Shown: positions 1-11,831, counted from the first letter of the stretch. The stretch: 64,000 nt of DNA from Raphanus sativus (GCF_000801105.2 NC_079515.1:21289407-21353406), one strand, 5' to 3'. The notes: generated from the letters alone by a model not told the origin. Numbers and translations are program-made.

Positions 1-821
1 AGGGGGTGAGTGTTGTGATTGTGATTTGGGAATATGAAAGGTTTGACTCTTTGTGCTTAAATGATTAGTCTTTTTGGGATAAGTGGAGAAGTATCTAGCT
101 CTTATTGTGAAAAGTCTTGGCCCCCAAATAAAAAAAGAAAAAAAAAAGAAAAAAAAAGAAAAAAAAGAGAATAAAAAGGGGGCTAGCAAAGTTGTTAGGA
201 GCTCAGATTTGTTTTAAAATTGTGAAAATCCCTTATTGATTTCAAAAGGAAAGAGTCTGATGTGAAAAATGTTCTTGGGATCTTTTGGTGAGAGATGTGA
301 GTTGGGTTTGACATTGAGGAATAATTGAATATCTTGTGTGCTTGGGAAAGGGTAGAACAATGGAGATTGAGCATTGTATGCATGAGTTGATCCCTTTCTT
401 AGATATATTATGTGTAATGTCAAAGCTACTTTGTTTTGAGAGTAAACTACCTTAAAAGATCATTTTGAACCTCTGATTTCACTTGCATTAAAGTCTTTGT
501 CTTACCGAACCAAATGACTTGGACCAGTTGACCATTTGTGAGATGTCTATTGAGTTTGCTTCATAAATGTTAGAGAGATGTGGATTTGTGGTTTGTAGAT
601 GCATGATTAATGAGTGTAGAGATCAAAGGAGCTGAGATAGGCCTAGAGAAGTTAGAGATGGATAAAGTCCTTCCTCTTGCTATTTGGTATGATTATGCAA
701 GGTTTTTAGGTTGAGAACTAAGAAGAGTTTCTTTTGATTATGAGTCCCCACCTTCAAACCTCTTCTGCTTGGTTCTTGAAAGTTTACTTGTGGACAAAGT
801 AAAGGACTAGTGTGGGGGAGT
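1..821 (+). mobile_element. 3' internal end of LTR retrotransposon, with polypurine tract
   Basis: No retrotransposon protein can be read here; the longest frames are short minus-strand shadows. The segment ends with a purine-rich tract (AGTGTGGGGGAG, 809-820) immediately before a TG that starts an LTR. That is where the plus-strand primer site of an LTR element lies, so this stretch is inferred to be untranslated 3' internal sequence of a plus-strand element whose body is outside the window. An A/AAAG-rich stretch lies at about 127-180. The family cannot be named from this part; a Ty3/gypsy type is plausible only. Confidence 0.6.
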
Positions 822-1030
822 TGATGTCTTGCATATTTGCATTGTTTTAACCATTCATTCATAAGCATTTTCATCATATATAATAGGATTTAGACATATT
901 TAGGTTGCATTTTGCATGCATAAGTCTCTATTAGGTACTGGAGTGCCAAGTGAGGTTATTGGAGACATTTGGATGTACTTGGAGCTCAAAAGATGTGAAA
1001 AGGAAGATGATTGGACGAGCAAAGCATCGG

Positions 1031-1231
1031 AGCGACCTTCCTGAAGCGACCCTACGGAGTCGCTGTGCCCCACCTCTCAGAGCGACCTTCCCAGAGCGAC
1101 ACCTCCAAGTCGCTCGCGTTCTCATCATTCGGAGACACGAAGAAACGAGGTCAGAGCGACCCCTCAGAGCGACTACCCGAGGTCGCTCCCGAAGCCAGAG
1201 CGACGTGCTGGAGCGACTCTCAGGGGTCGCT
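1031..1231 (+). repeat. Four AGCGAC-AGCGAC-GTCGCT units in the LTR
   Basis: Twelve hexamers occur in a fixed order, forward, forward, reverse, four times: 1031/1045/1059, 1081/1095/1109, 1155/1168/1182 and 1199/1212/1226. Spacing inside a unit is 13-14 bp and units are 33-34 bp long. The second forward and the reverse copy could form a short hairpin. It could be a transcription-factor array or a packaging/structural element; no function is shown. Confidence 0.75.
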
Positions 1232-1424
1232 CCGCATCACCAGCTGCACGATTTTATTATTTTTGAAGGACCTTTTTGCAATTTATTGTGCACGTTTTTG
1301 CACTGAAAACCTAATGTTTAAGTATGCTTTGTAGCCACCATTGGCAGATTATCTTTTATCTATTGAATACACAAAACTCTCTCAAGAAAAGCTCTCTTTT
1401 GGATTTGCACTACAAGAAAACAGG

Positions 1425-1800
1425 TCTTTAACGACTACGCGATTAGTTGTACCTTGGTCGTAAAAAGGGTATTACGACCAATGAACAACTAATAACGATT
1501 GGTCGTAATCTGCTGGTCGTAATCACTAATTGGTTGGGCTTTAACGATTAAATATATTAGTCGTAAGGGAGTCGTACCTTTACGATTAAAGTAATTAGTC
1601 GTAAATCAGATGTAATAAATGTAGTCGTAAACGGGTCATAAAGCTTTAGTCGTAAAGGAGATGTAATAAATGTAGTCGTAAGTGGGTCATAAAGTGTTAG
1701 TCGTAAAGTAGATGTTAAATATTAGTTGTTAAGTAGTCGTAAAGTCTTGTTTTAAATAGAGGTAAATTAGTCGTAATATAACGACTAACTTACATCGAAT
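1425..1800. repeat. Left subterminal GTCGTAA repeats of the CACTA element
   Basis: About twenty variants of TTAGTCGTAA / TTACGAC occur in both orientations. In CACTA elements such subterminal repeats are binding sites for the TNPA protein and help pair the two ends; assignment of that role here is by analogy. Similar clusters lie at 8925-9300 and, unexpectedly, inside the element at 4130-4330 and 4750-4985. Confidence 0.8.
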
Positions 1801-1981
1801 CTGTAATTTTAATAATTCGATTTTAAATATTAAAATTAATTTTAATAATTCAATTTTACAAAAAAAAAGATTTAAAAAAAAATAAAATATTTTACGAATT
1901 TCATTTAAATTCATAAAAACATAATAATATAACATTCATAAATTCAAAGTTTTCAAAATACAAAATAATTAAAACCGAAAA

Positions 1982-2651
1982 CTAAGCATTAAGATCATAA
2001 AAAAACTCAGAACTCCTCTCCTCGGCACGCCGAGTCAAATCCTCCTGCTCTTCCGGAGTAGGGTTGGGGACGAAGGTCGGACGCAGGTTCTTCCACGATG
2101 CTGTAACCGACGGGTCGACGTTTGGAGTTGTCTCTAGAAGCATATCGAACATGTTTGCCATCGACTTAAATTTGTCGTTGTGGTCGGCTAACTTCTGGTT
2201 CGCAGTTTCCAACTCCCTCTGGACCGAGGACTCTTCTTCCCTTTGAGCAGCGTGTTCTGCTCTCGCCATGGGAACATCATTCACACTCCCGATCCCAATT
2301 ATACGTCTCCTTCTCTTCTGAGCAACCTATATATAATTTATAAATAGATATTATTAGTACATATATCAAATAAATATATGCATATATATAAATTAAAAAG
2401 GTCGAATATTTTACCTGCTCGAAAATTCGATCTTGTTCGATGGCAGAAAGCTGGACTGGTGGACCATCCGGGTTTTGTTGCGTCCGCTGAGTCTGGACCT
2501 CCTGAATCCGAGCTTCTACATCGTTGTAGATCTGCTCTGCTCGTGGATGTACGAATTGGCCATCGGCATGGGAGTGGGTCTCCTTGTAGAGTCGGCTGAG
2601 AGTCGGCGGCGCTCCTTCTTTGGCAGCCTATATTTAAAAACAACAACAATA

Positions 2652-2709
<58 letters not shown>

Positions 2710-3843
2710 TGTAATGAAAATGTAGAAAAAATCTAAAACTTACAATTTGCAATGCCCTTTTGGCATGTGGAGTCTGTCCGGAAGTATGAGGTATTGGTAG
2801 GTTACCTTGAGCATCACGGGTTAGCCGGGCGGCCGAGCATTTAAGAGACCTTTGGACTGACTTAGGCAAAAGCCAATAAGCCTTCAAGCCAGTCCAAACG
2901 TCATTGCTGAGGTACGTTTGTTTTGCATCATCCCCGATAAACCTCCACTTGTCCTTCCAGTCGCCAACAATGTTTTTGAGACGGAGCATTGCCTTGTTGT
3001 TGAATGCTTTCTTCACCGTCTCATTGATCCCAGTGGACCAATGCCATTTTTGCTATAAAAAATAATGAAAAATATTAATTAGCCAAATTATTTAAAATTT
3101 TAAACATAAATAAATAAATTTAATTTAAAACTAACCGCGAAGCACTTGAACCAAGTAATGCTAACGTGGTTCGGTGTAAGAGTCCAATTAGGAAGGGCAT
3201 GCTGAAAGTTTGCTCTGATGATGTCCCCAACGCTCTGGCCCACATCATTGTCCGCTTTAAACCTACAAAATTTTAAAGAATTTATATATATAATTAAATA
3301 TTAAATGTAAATTTTAAAATAATTTAATTAATTTAAAATTAATTACCAAGTCGTGCCGGGTCGTAGATATGGATCGAGGACGGGTAAACCTTCTCGTCCT
3401 GGCATCCCGAGAATGTCTTCCACAGAATATCTTGCATAAGGTGCATTCGGTGGCACCATCAAATCTGGATGAAGACCAGGAACTGCAGGAGCCTCCTCTG
3501 GAGGCTGGTATGGAACCTGCTCTGGAGTCGGCTGTGCCGGCTGTGGAGGTTGTTGTGGATGTTGTGGCTGCTGATCATGAGGCTGCTGATCATGAGGCTG
3601 CTGATGATCACGACCCTCCTCATAAGTAAAGTATGTAGTCGGGTCGACGTAAGGCTGCGGATAGTATGCATGTGGATCGTATGGCGCCTGCGGAGACACA
3701 TACGGGACGCTAGGAATTTGGCTCTCAGGGACAGTTTCTGGGGTGCGGGAGGTAGAAGCTGATGGATCCGTCTGGCCGAGAAAGGTACTCCCGTAAGAAG
3801 TCCCCCCGCCACGGTTTCTAAGTCTCTTTCTACCGCCAGCCAT
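1982..3843 (-). CDS. PTTA/TNPA-like transposon protein of the CACTA element (5 exons)
   Basis: A five-exon gene can be assembled with GT-AG introns: 3843-3347, 3262-3136, 3052-2744, 2627-2415 and 2326-1982. This totals 1491 nt, a continuous frame of 496 residues ending in TAG. The N-terminal third is Pro/Gln/Tyr-rich low complexity. Next comes the domain typical of plant transposase Ptta/En/Spm proteins, with SITWFKCFAQKWHW, then SRLYKETHSHADGQFV, then a Gln/Glu-rich coiled coil near the C-terminus. Family members bind subterminal repeats and assist the main transposase. A TTACGAC-rich cluster (4130-4330) sits upstream where its promoter should be. Intron 3 contains a TA dinucleotide run (about 2651-2710). 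No frameshift or stop was seen, in contrast to the transposase gene beside it. Confidence 0.8.
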
Positions 3844-4129
3844 ATAAGATCGTCAATCTGAAAAAAATTAAAAACTAAAATGAATTCAAATAATTAATTA
3901 AAAAAATTATAAACACATTTTAATATCATACTAACTAATTCCAAACTTAATCTAATAACCTAACTAAATTCCAAACCTAATCTAATCACCTAACTAATTA
4001 ACCACCTATAACTAAAACAAAAAAAAAATTACCTAGAGAGGGAGAAGCTCTGAGGTTGTAAGAGAGAGGGGAGTGAGAATGGAATGAGCAACGAAATGGC
4101 TTCGTGGTGAGGAGTTTATATAGAGATTT

Positions 4130-4330
4130 GACTGTGGTCGTACATTGGTCGTACTTGTACGACTAAAAAGGACTAATAGTGGTACATTAGTCGTAATTGT
4201 ACGACTCATTAATGACTAAATACACAAAAGTCGTACAAGGGTCGTACCATTACGACCAACTAAATACGAATGAGTCGTACATTGGTTGTTAATCTATAAC
4301 TCCTTTACGACAAATGCACTGTACGACCAC
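4130..4330. repeat. Internal GTCGTA repeat cluster upstream of the PTTA-like gene
   Basis: About ten copies of GTCGTA / TACGAC and close variants lie directly upstream of the PTTA-like start codon. The pattern is the same as in the subterminal zones, but the site is internal. It may be the gene's promoter with self-regulatory binding sites. Confidence 0.6.
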
Positions 4331-4389
4331 ATTGGGACCAACGTTTAATAAAAAAAATTCGAAGAGGTTTATCAAAAATTATGATAAAC

Positions 4390-4720
4390 CTCTATTACCA
4401 ATTTTACATAAATTATGAAAAAAGAGAAGAAAGATAATGGAATCACAAGTAGAAATGACGAAACATAAGGAAGTGTCTGTTTCTACTTATGTTTCCATAT
4501 CTTTCTTCTTTTTTTTTTCTAAAATTTGTATATATGGATTAATTTTCATGTGAGCAAATTTTTAAAGTCTACAAAAAAAAAGGAAGAGAAAAGAGATGGA
4601 ATCACAAGAGAAAATAGAATCAACATAACGAATAGATAACCGAATTCTATTTCCACTTATGATCCCAACTCTCTTCACTTCCTTTTTTTTTTAAGATTTG
4701 TAAATTTTGTTTATGATATC
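4390..4720. repeat. Two adjacent imperfect hairpins in the CACTA element
   Basis: A left arm GAAGAAAGATAATGGAATCA (4425-4444) is followed by its imperfect complement ending near 4510. A second, similar hairpin lies at about 4575-4695. Both have arms rich in GGAAGAG/CTCTTCC and TTTCTACTTATG. They may be a duplicated small foldback insertion between the two CACTA genes. No coding frame was seen. Confidence 0.5.
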
Positions 4721-4749
4721 AGATGGTAAGAAGGGAGTATATATAGGGG

Positions 4750-5060
4750 CACATTTGACAACTTGGTCATACATTGGTCGTAATTGTACGACCAATGAGG
4801 GGCTAATATTCAGCTTAATCGTACATGAGTCGTAATTGTACGATTGCTTTAGGACTATTTGACAAGTTAGTCGTACATGAGTCGTACCTACGACTAATTA
4901 GCTTCGTTATACCTTAAACCCTAAACCCCAAACCCTCAAACATCATATTGTATATGTTTCGGTCGTAACGTGGTCGTACCTAAGCCCTAAAACCTAAACC
5001 TTAAACCCTAAACCCTAAATCCTAAACTCAAAATCCCAAACCCCAAACATCATAGATAAA
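4750..5060. repeat. GTCGTA cluster plus degenerate telomere-like CCCTAAA repeats
   Basis: GTCGTA/TACGAC motifs run from about 4767 to 4985. They are interleaved with runs of CCCTAAA variants (CCTAAACCCC, CCCTAAACCCTAAATCC) at 4910-4935 and 4980-5050. The CCCTAAA unit is the plant telomere repeat and also the telo-box of some promoters. Here it is short and decayed, lying between the two CACTA genes. Confidence 0.65.
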
Positions 5061-5199
5061 CATCATAAGTTTAATACTCTTTCATACTCCAAAAATCATA
5101 TATATATAATTATCATAACATTACAATATATAAAGTTAAACACAAACGTTCTAACATAATGGAAAAAAAAAACGTTATAACATAATGGAACTTGACACT

Positions 5200-8100
5200 C
5201 GTCATCAGAAACATCATCCGCTTCATCATTTTCTTCAAATTCATCTTCATTTGCTTCATTCGTTGCATCGTCTAGAAGTTCTTCGTATCCCGGATTATGC
5301 GGATCAATAAGTAAGATATCATCTTCTACTTTTTCGGGTACTTCAACTTCATTTACTGCATCTTTTTGTAATGGCGGTGGGTCATCATTCACAACTCTGC
5401 CCCGAGGTGTAACTTTTATAGCGGCTAACCAAGATATTCCAGATTGTCTGATCTTCGGGTATGGAACAAAACAAACCTAATCTGCTTGAGAAGCCAATAT
5501 GTAGGGTTCAAATTTGTTGTACCTCCGTGAAGCATTTATATCAACAACACCAAACTTGCTATATCGAACACCTCTATTGACTGTGGGGTCAAACCAATCA
5601 CATTTGAAGAGCACGCATTTCAGCTTCACTACACCGGGAAACTCCACTTCGATGATCTCTTTTAAGATTCCATAGCAATCTGTTTCACCTTTCACACATA
5701 CTCCATAGTTCATTGTTGCTCGTCGACTTCCATATTCGTAAGTGTGAAAAGTGTATCCTCTTGTGAAATACATAGATGCAATGGTGACCTTACCGACCAG
5801 ACCTTGTATCAATTCGTGAAACCATTGAGGATAAAAATTGATCATCATAATCAACCTGGAACATCAACATTTATTTGTATAAAGACTTAACCAAATATAT
5901 AATTAATTTTCATGTTAATTAATTAGATACACGACGTACCTGCGTTTTTAACCATTTCACAAAGTGTTGGTCTTTCCTTTTGTTGAGATCAGCAGTTGAT
6001 ATTCCTGGTATAGCTTCTTCGACTTGGGCAACAAAATCGCTGTTTTAAAAAAAAATTATCATTAAATGTTATATATGTGTGGTATAATTTAACAGAAATA
6101 ATAATTTCAATTACCTTTCAAATGATTCAATCTCCTCGCAGTTAAGAAGTATATATGTGTGGGTACTATGTGCGTCTTCAGAACTTGACTACCAAACTTC
6201 TTTTAGTTTTCCACCAAGCCGTCCAATCTGAGTAAATATGTCTGGAACATCTTCAACAATATATGTCGGCATAACACCACCATCATCATATCTGCTCGTA
6301 TTCCTTTTTTTGGTCCGGACTTGTGACGCAAAGTAGTAGGACGTAAAGTGAGATGTTTCCTCATTCAAACTCCCAGCAACTATTGAACCTTCCACCCTTG
6401 CCAGATTTTTTGCTTTGCCTTTCAAATATTTCATAGCTCGTTCGTAAAGATACATCCATCCATTATGAACAGGTCCACGTAGCATTGCCTCATACGGAAG
6501 GTGGATAACCAGATGTTCCATGACGTCAAAAAATGACGGAGGAAAAATTTTCTCCAAATTACACATCAAGATCCGGATATTCGCATCAAGTTGTGTGATG
6601 ACGTCTACAGTTAAGGTGCGTGCACTAAGATCTCTGAAAAAAGCTCCGATGCCTACACATAATTTACAATCATAAGTTTTTTTCCAACAAGAAGAAATAA
6701 TAACTTTAATAATTTGTTACCTGCAAGTGCTTCGTGAACCTCTTTTGGAAGCAACTCCGCAAGTGCAAATGGCAGAAGTCGTTGCATAAAAACACTTCAT
6801 TCCTGAAAACTTTTGTCCCTGATGATCAATACATCTTGATAGATTTGAAACATATCCATCAGAAAACTTCACATCTGACGCCACCCACTTGAACAACGCA
6901 GCTTTTGCTTGTGCTGACAATCTGAAAATGGGAACTGGAATTCTCCCATCGTTCATAATATGCAGTTCAATCCGAGAACATAATGCAGGTAAATCCAACT
7001 TTGAGTTCTTGTTATCTTTTGTCTTCCCAGGGACGTTCAACAACGTATTCATGATGTTGTCAAAGAAGTTCTTCTCTATATGCATCACGTCCAGATTGTG
7101 GCGCAGCAGCAGATCTTTCCAATATGGAAGTTCCCAAAATATACTCTTCTTGTGCCAATTATGCTGAGTCCCGTAACCATTAGGCATATTCGGAGGATTA
7201 TGCCAATTACCGCCTTTGGCAACTGTGTTTTGTCCACCATAGTAATCAATATCCTTCTCGATTTCCTCTCCAGATAAATATGGTGGAGCGGTGTCCCTTA
7301 CTATCCTTTTTGACCGAAAGTGTTTCTTGTTCCTTCGGTACGGATGGTTAATGAGAAGAAATCTCCGATGACAATCAAACCAGGACGTCTTTCTACCATG
7401 CTTCAACTGAAATGCGTCTGTGCTTCCCATACAATATGGACAAGATAGCCTCCCATGCGTCGTCCAGCCCGACAACATCCCATATGCAGGAAAATCACTA
7501 ATAGTCCACAGTAGAACTGCTCGCATTGTAAAGTTTGTTCTCGTTGAACAATCATATGTCTGCACGCCTGTTGACCACAATTCCTTCAATTCTTCAATCA
7601 AAGGTTGTAGAAAAACATCAAGGGATCTTTTGGGATGTTTGGGTCCAGGTATCAATATACTCATGAAAAGCAATTCTTTTTCCATACACATCTCTGGTGG
7701 AAGGTTGTATGGCGTCAAGAAGACTGGCCAGAGAGAGTATTGTCTTCCAGACATTCCAAATGGACTAAAGCCATCTGTGCAGAGCCCAAGATAAACGTTG
7801 CGGGGGTTGCTTGCAAAATCAGGATAGACATTATTCAAATGTTTCCACGCTTTGGCATCAGAGGGATGATTGATCTCTTTTTCCTTCTGATCATGTTCTG
7901 CATGCCATCTCATCGACGCTGCCATCTTTTCAAATTGATATAATCTCTTGAGTCTATCCTTGATTGGTAAGTACCACATCCGCTGGTACGGCACCCTATT
8001 TCGTCCACGTCCTTGCGGTTTATATCTTGGCTTCTTGCAAAATTTACACTCTAATAATTCTGCATCTTTTTCCCAGTATATCATACAGTTGTCTATACAC

Positions 8101-8792
8101 ATATCAATCATCTCCGAAGGTAAGCCAAGACTATGAACAAGTTTCTGAAACTCATAATAAGATTCAGCACACAAGTTATCTTCAGGCAAATACTCTTTAA
8201 ACAACTCAGCCCATGCATCCATACAAACTTCAGGTAAGTTATGATCAGTTTTGATATTCATCATCTTAGCTGCCAAAGATAATTTAGAAAGACCTTCTCT
8301 ACAACCTTCATAGATTGGCTCATTTGCTGCTGCTAGCATTTCATAAAATCTTTTTGCATCCAAATTAGGCCCCTCTACATTTTCAACCTCCTCTATTACT
8401 GATGTTGTTTCACGAAATGCATCGGTAACCATATCATGCATTCTATCATGATCTAACATATGATTTTCTTGAATAACACTTTCAGAAGGCAAATGTGGTT
8501 CATCTCTGTTACGAACATTTTCAACATGATTACTACCACTAGCTTCATTCCTATTATCACCCTCTCCATGGTTAAACCAAATATAGTAATGTGGAGTAAA
8601 TCCTCTATTTACTATATGTTTCCAAACGGTTTCACTAGCAGCAAACTTCGTATTTTTGCATTTACGACATGGACAGAACATTTTACCCGTTTCCTTTGTG
8701 AGAGGCGTCTGTCCGGCCTGGTACATGAATATCTCTGCTCCGTTCAGAAATTCGTCTGTTATTTTTCCTGTTGAATCTTTATGCGCATACAT
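5200..8792 (-). pseudogene. TNPD-like CACTA transposase gene, decayed
   Basis: This is the main transposase gene of the CACTA element. The first exon (8792-6721) holds the N-terminal Cys-rich motif (CPCRKCKN), then the Transposase_21 (TNP2) region with LGLCTDGFSPFGM, LWTISDFPAYGMLSGW and LLRHNLDVMHIEKNF. Later exons 6652-6115, 6040/6039-5940 and from 5855 down give DUF4218 (NLEKIFPPSFFDVMEHL) and DUF4216 (NYGVCVKGETDCYGIL), then an acidic tail. Lesions: a small deletion and frameshift at about 6793, where GMK is followed by VFMQRLLPFALAEL in another frame; an in-frame TAG at 6189-6191 before AHTYILLNCEE; and an in-frame TAG at 5477-5479 where the family usually has Gln. The usual RSWMY motif lies at the first Met, but the frame is closed just upstream by TAA, so the start may also be damaged. 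Confidence 0.85.
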
Positions 8793-8924
8793 CCAACTCC
8801 GAAGCCATAAATATTTTCGGACATTTTTTTAACTATTTCCCGTTTTTTTTGCTCTTTTTGTTTTTTTGTGCATCTTAAGAATGAGGGAGAAGATCATATT
8901 TATAGAGAAATTTCGATTTTGGTA

Positions 8925-9300
8925 CGTACAATGTTACAACTAATTTACGTTTAAATTATAACTTAACTACCAAAGTGCAACTTTTTTCTCGTAAATCAGT
9001 TGTTAATTAGATGTAAACAATTTTGATGTACCTAAGTCGTAATATTACAACTAATTTATGACTCCTTTAGTCGTTAATTAGATGTAAATTATTTAGATGT
9101 AAGTTAGTCGTAATGGTACATCTAATGTACGACTACATATAAATTTAGTCGTAAATTAGATGTAACTTTACGATTAATGTACGACTCAGTGATTTAGTTG
9201 TAACTTTACGTCGACATTACGACTAATGTTGACTTCGTCGTAACCTAGTCGTACAGCAGTCCGTAATTTACGACCACCTTTTGATAGTCGTAATATTTGG
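8925..9300. repeat. Right subterminal repeats of the CACTA element
   Basis: Dense variants of TTAGTCGTAA, TTAGATGTAA and TTACGAC in both orientations occur between the transposase start and the right TIR. This is the counterpart of 1425-1800, and it also occupies the position of the transposase promoter. Confidence 0.8.
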
Positions 9301-10087
9301 TTGTTAGGCATGCGTTTTCTTGTAGTGTTGATTGTTCTTGTGTTCTTGTGAGTTTCTCTTCTATTTCTCTATATGATTTATCTGAAATCCACCATGGGTT
9401 TAAGAGGAATCATGAAGATTAGTGAGTAATCACCTTTTGGATTCATGGGATAGGGTGATTAAGGGTGATTAGGCTAGTTCTAGGATGTTTTAGGTATAGA
9501 TCATACTTGTTCCTTGCTAGTAGAGTGATCTTAATGCATCATTTGAGTAGGCCACTCAAAGGGTGATCTCTAGGCATTTTCCACCTAAAAGGTGTTTGAT
9601 GAAATGCCTGAGTCAACTCTCCTAGGCTCTTAGTGTACTTTGCCAAAGATATTTGTTGTTAAAGATGCTAAGATAGCTAATAGACTTGTTAGTAATGATT
9701 GCTTGCATGTTATTCAACCAAAGACATTTGATGTTTGAGACATGTTAGCAAATGAGCATTCATCTAGACATAGAGCCTGCTTAGAATTGTGTCTAGGCTT
9801 AAGGTTAATAGTTTGATTGATTCATTTGTCGTCCTTAGTTTGAAACTTGATCACCCAAGGTCTGAAATCCCTATACCCATGAGTTCTCCTTTCCAATAGC
9901 TTAAGAGTATCATTTTACTGTTTTGCATTAGCTTTAATCATTAGTTTAGAATTCATCAAATCACTGGTTGCATTTAGATTAGGCAAATACTTGCATTCTC
10001 TCTGATTTTAAATTTCTCAGAACTGGTTCGACAACTTACTTCACTATACTATCATTTGACTTAGAAGCCTCAAAATTCCTAACATCA

Positions 10088-11337
10088 GTGGATTTCGAAT
10101 TTTGAAAAGAAATTGATGTGGATCTGGTTTGGATGGTTTGGTTAGTAATAAGATATGAGGAACACAGTAGTACTCTTCTTCTTCTAGTTAAAGGACAGTG
10201 TGATCTTTCTCTCAACAGAAATTATATCACAAGTTGTAAGTGACTAAGAATGAAAATGGAAAGTGGGCCAGAATGTAAAAAATTCAAGTTTGCCAAGATA
10301 AGATGAATAAGATACCTAACCTAACTAGAGGAAGATACTTGTTCCTCGTCTCGAGAATTGGACAGGATTTGTAAAGATTTTCATTTAGAGAGACATCACA
10401 TCAACAAAGTAATATCCACTAGACATATAAAGCATTGATAGAAAAAAAAAACTCAAACCATGAAAAGTTTTATTTATGTTCTTAAGCGACCAATTTAGTC
10501 ATCCCTCAATGAACATTTCAGTAGAAATATAAATATTAAATACAAAAGAATCTCTATAAATTAATAAAGTTAGGACTTTAGATTTTAGATATTTCTATTT
10601 TTGATTATTTTTATTTATAAAATAAGAAAATATTTGATTTTACCGATATTTTTTTTTTGATGATCCTGGTATCCGGAGTCTCGAGAGGATCTGACTAACG
10701 CCTAATGACCGTTCGGATAATCTGAGGTACTAAGGGTTGGCCAAACCCGTCGAAAGCATCGAGGAGGGTTGGTAATCACCCATGTAAATCTCACCAGTGG
10801 TTAAACTCAACCTAAGAAGTCATGGGTTCGAACGCTGCTAATAGGTGATTTTCTTGAAGTTATGTAGAGAAAGATTATTAATTTATGATTTTAGTGGGAC
10901 TATATATTTGTATGAAAATTTTAAAATATTTTTATCTTATTGTTTTATCAATTTGTATCATATTTTACACTGATCCAAATTAAGACCGACGAAATTTATT
11001 AATTTATAGAAATTATTAATTTATCAAGTATTAATTTATAGAAATTCTCCAATATGCAAGTAAATAGGATGGTCTGAGTATTTATGTTAGTGAATAATGT
11101 CGTAAGTCGTGGGAATTGCTAAACGAAAACATCGACCTATTACACCAACTAACTACAATGCTCTCTTATGTTTAATCTAAAACTCAATTAAAGTGAACAG
11201 TTACCGAGTTGATCACGACGATGATATTGAGACGGACATCAATCAACAGTCTCAGTAATTTACACATGAAGAACGTTTCTTCTATCGGTAATAGTAAGGT
11301 AAAAAGAAATACAGTGTGGAAGAGATGGAACACCTAG
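10088..11337. other. Intergenic stretch with a remnant of a GCK-gene 3' flank and a tRNA-like segment
   Basis: No convincing gene was found. Positions 10420-10520 match the 3' flank of the two GCK-domain gene copies (AAAGCATTGATAGAAAAA ... GTTTTATTTATGTTC ... AAGCGACCAATTTA). This is a third, gene-less remnant. Positions 10750-10860 contain GGGTTCGAACG preceded by CCAGTGGTTAAACTC, resembling Pol III B and A boxes, so a SINE-like fragment is possible. The rest is AT-rich. Confidence 0.5.
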
Positions 11338-11831
11338 AGTAGACCTGGACATTTTAACCTGCATCCGAAGACCCAAACCGAAACCGATCCGAAAATATCT
11401 GAACCGGAACCGATCCGAAAGTTTATAAGTAACTTTTAGGTTCAAAAAATTTATACCCGAATAGATCTGGATTCGAAAAGAACCGATCCAAATAATCCGA
11501 CCTAACAAGAACCGATTCATACCTAACTTAAAACGTGAATATTATGTAACATTTTCTATATATGAAGCTTTAATGTAAAATTTAGAATTCATTTTTTAAA
11601 TTTTTTTTTAATAATTTATTTTAAGTTATTTTGAAATATTTTAGATATACATGATATATTTAAATTTTTGACTAAATTCGATGAAATTTGTGTATTCTTG
11701 TCTTTTTAGTTCCTAGATACACGAATCCGATGCAGATCCGATATAGACCCGAAAAATTATGGGTATTATATAAGTATTTTAATTATATACTCGAACCGAT
11801 CCGGATCTATGAAGAACCGATCCGGATTGAT
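11338..11831. repeat. AACCGATCCG-rich dispersed repeat, copy 1
   Basis: A segment rich in AACCGA, ATCCGGAT and ACCCGAAAA begins near an AGACCTGGACATTT boundary. About 260 bp of it (11555-11815) recurs in direct orientation at 13055-13300, so the two copies bracket the foldback element between them. The same repeat class appears at 14190-14720 and, in the other orientation, at 21961-22633. The family is not identified. Confidence 0.6.

Larger units (their letters stand above)
1410..9327 (-). mobile_element. CACTA (En/Spm) DNA transposon, complete ends, 7918 bp
   Basis: Both ends carry the same 14-bp terminal inverted repeat, CACTACAAGAAAAC, at 1410-1423 and as its complement at 9314-9327. The flanking 3-bp target duplication is TTG (1407-1409 and 9328-9330), as expected for this superfamily. 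Subterminal GTCGTAA/TTACGAC repeats fill about 1425-1800 and 8925-9300. Two minus-strand genes lie inside: a TNPD-like transposase near the right end and a PTTA/TNPA-like gene near the left. The ends look intact, but the transposase gene is broken, so the copy is probably not autonomous. It could move if supplied with transposase in trans. Confidence 0.95.
822..10087 (+). mobile_element. 3' LTR of an LTR retrotransposon, interrupted by a CACTA element
   Basis: The LTR starts TGATG (822) directly after the polypurine tract and ends CATCA (10083-10087), a perfect 5-bp terminal inverted repeat. With the 7918-bp CACTA insertion and its duplicated TTG removed, it is about 1345 bp long. The left half carries an ordered array of AGCGAC/GTCGCT motifs (1031-1231). 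The right half (9331-10087) is ordinary LTR sequence without a coding frame. The partner 5' LTR lies upstream of the window, so the target duplication (candidate GTGGA at 10088-10092) cannot be confirmed. Confidence 0.7.

Noticed and set aside
950..1334. Two overlapping plus-strand frames of 107-118 residues in the LTR
   Set aside because: They are created by the GC-rich AGCGAC array; composition is repetitive Arg/Ser and no retroelement motif is present.
4910..5050. CCCTAAA runs considered as a true telomere end
   Set aside because: Short, degenerate and inside an intact CACTA element, so it is interstitial.
6889..8774. Several plus-strand frames of 60-124 residues
   Set aside because: Shadows of the minus-strand transposase, which has clear family motifs.
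10750..10860. Possible tRNA gene (GGGTTCGAACG)
   Set aside because: No cloverleaf can be formed around it; at most a decayed SINE fragment.
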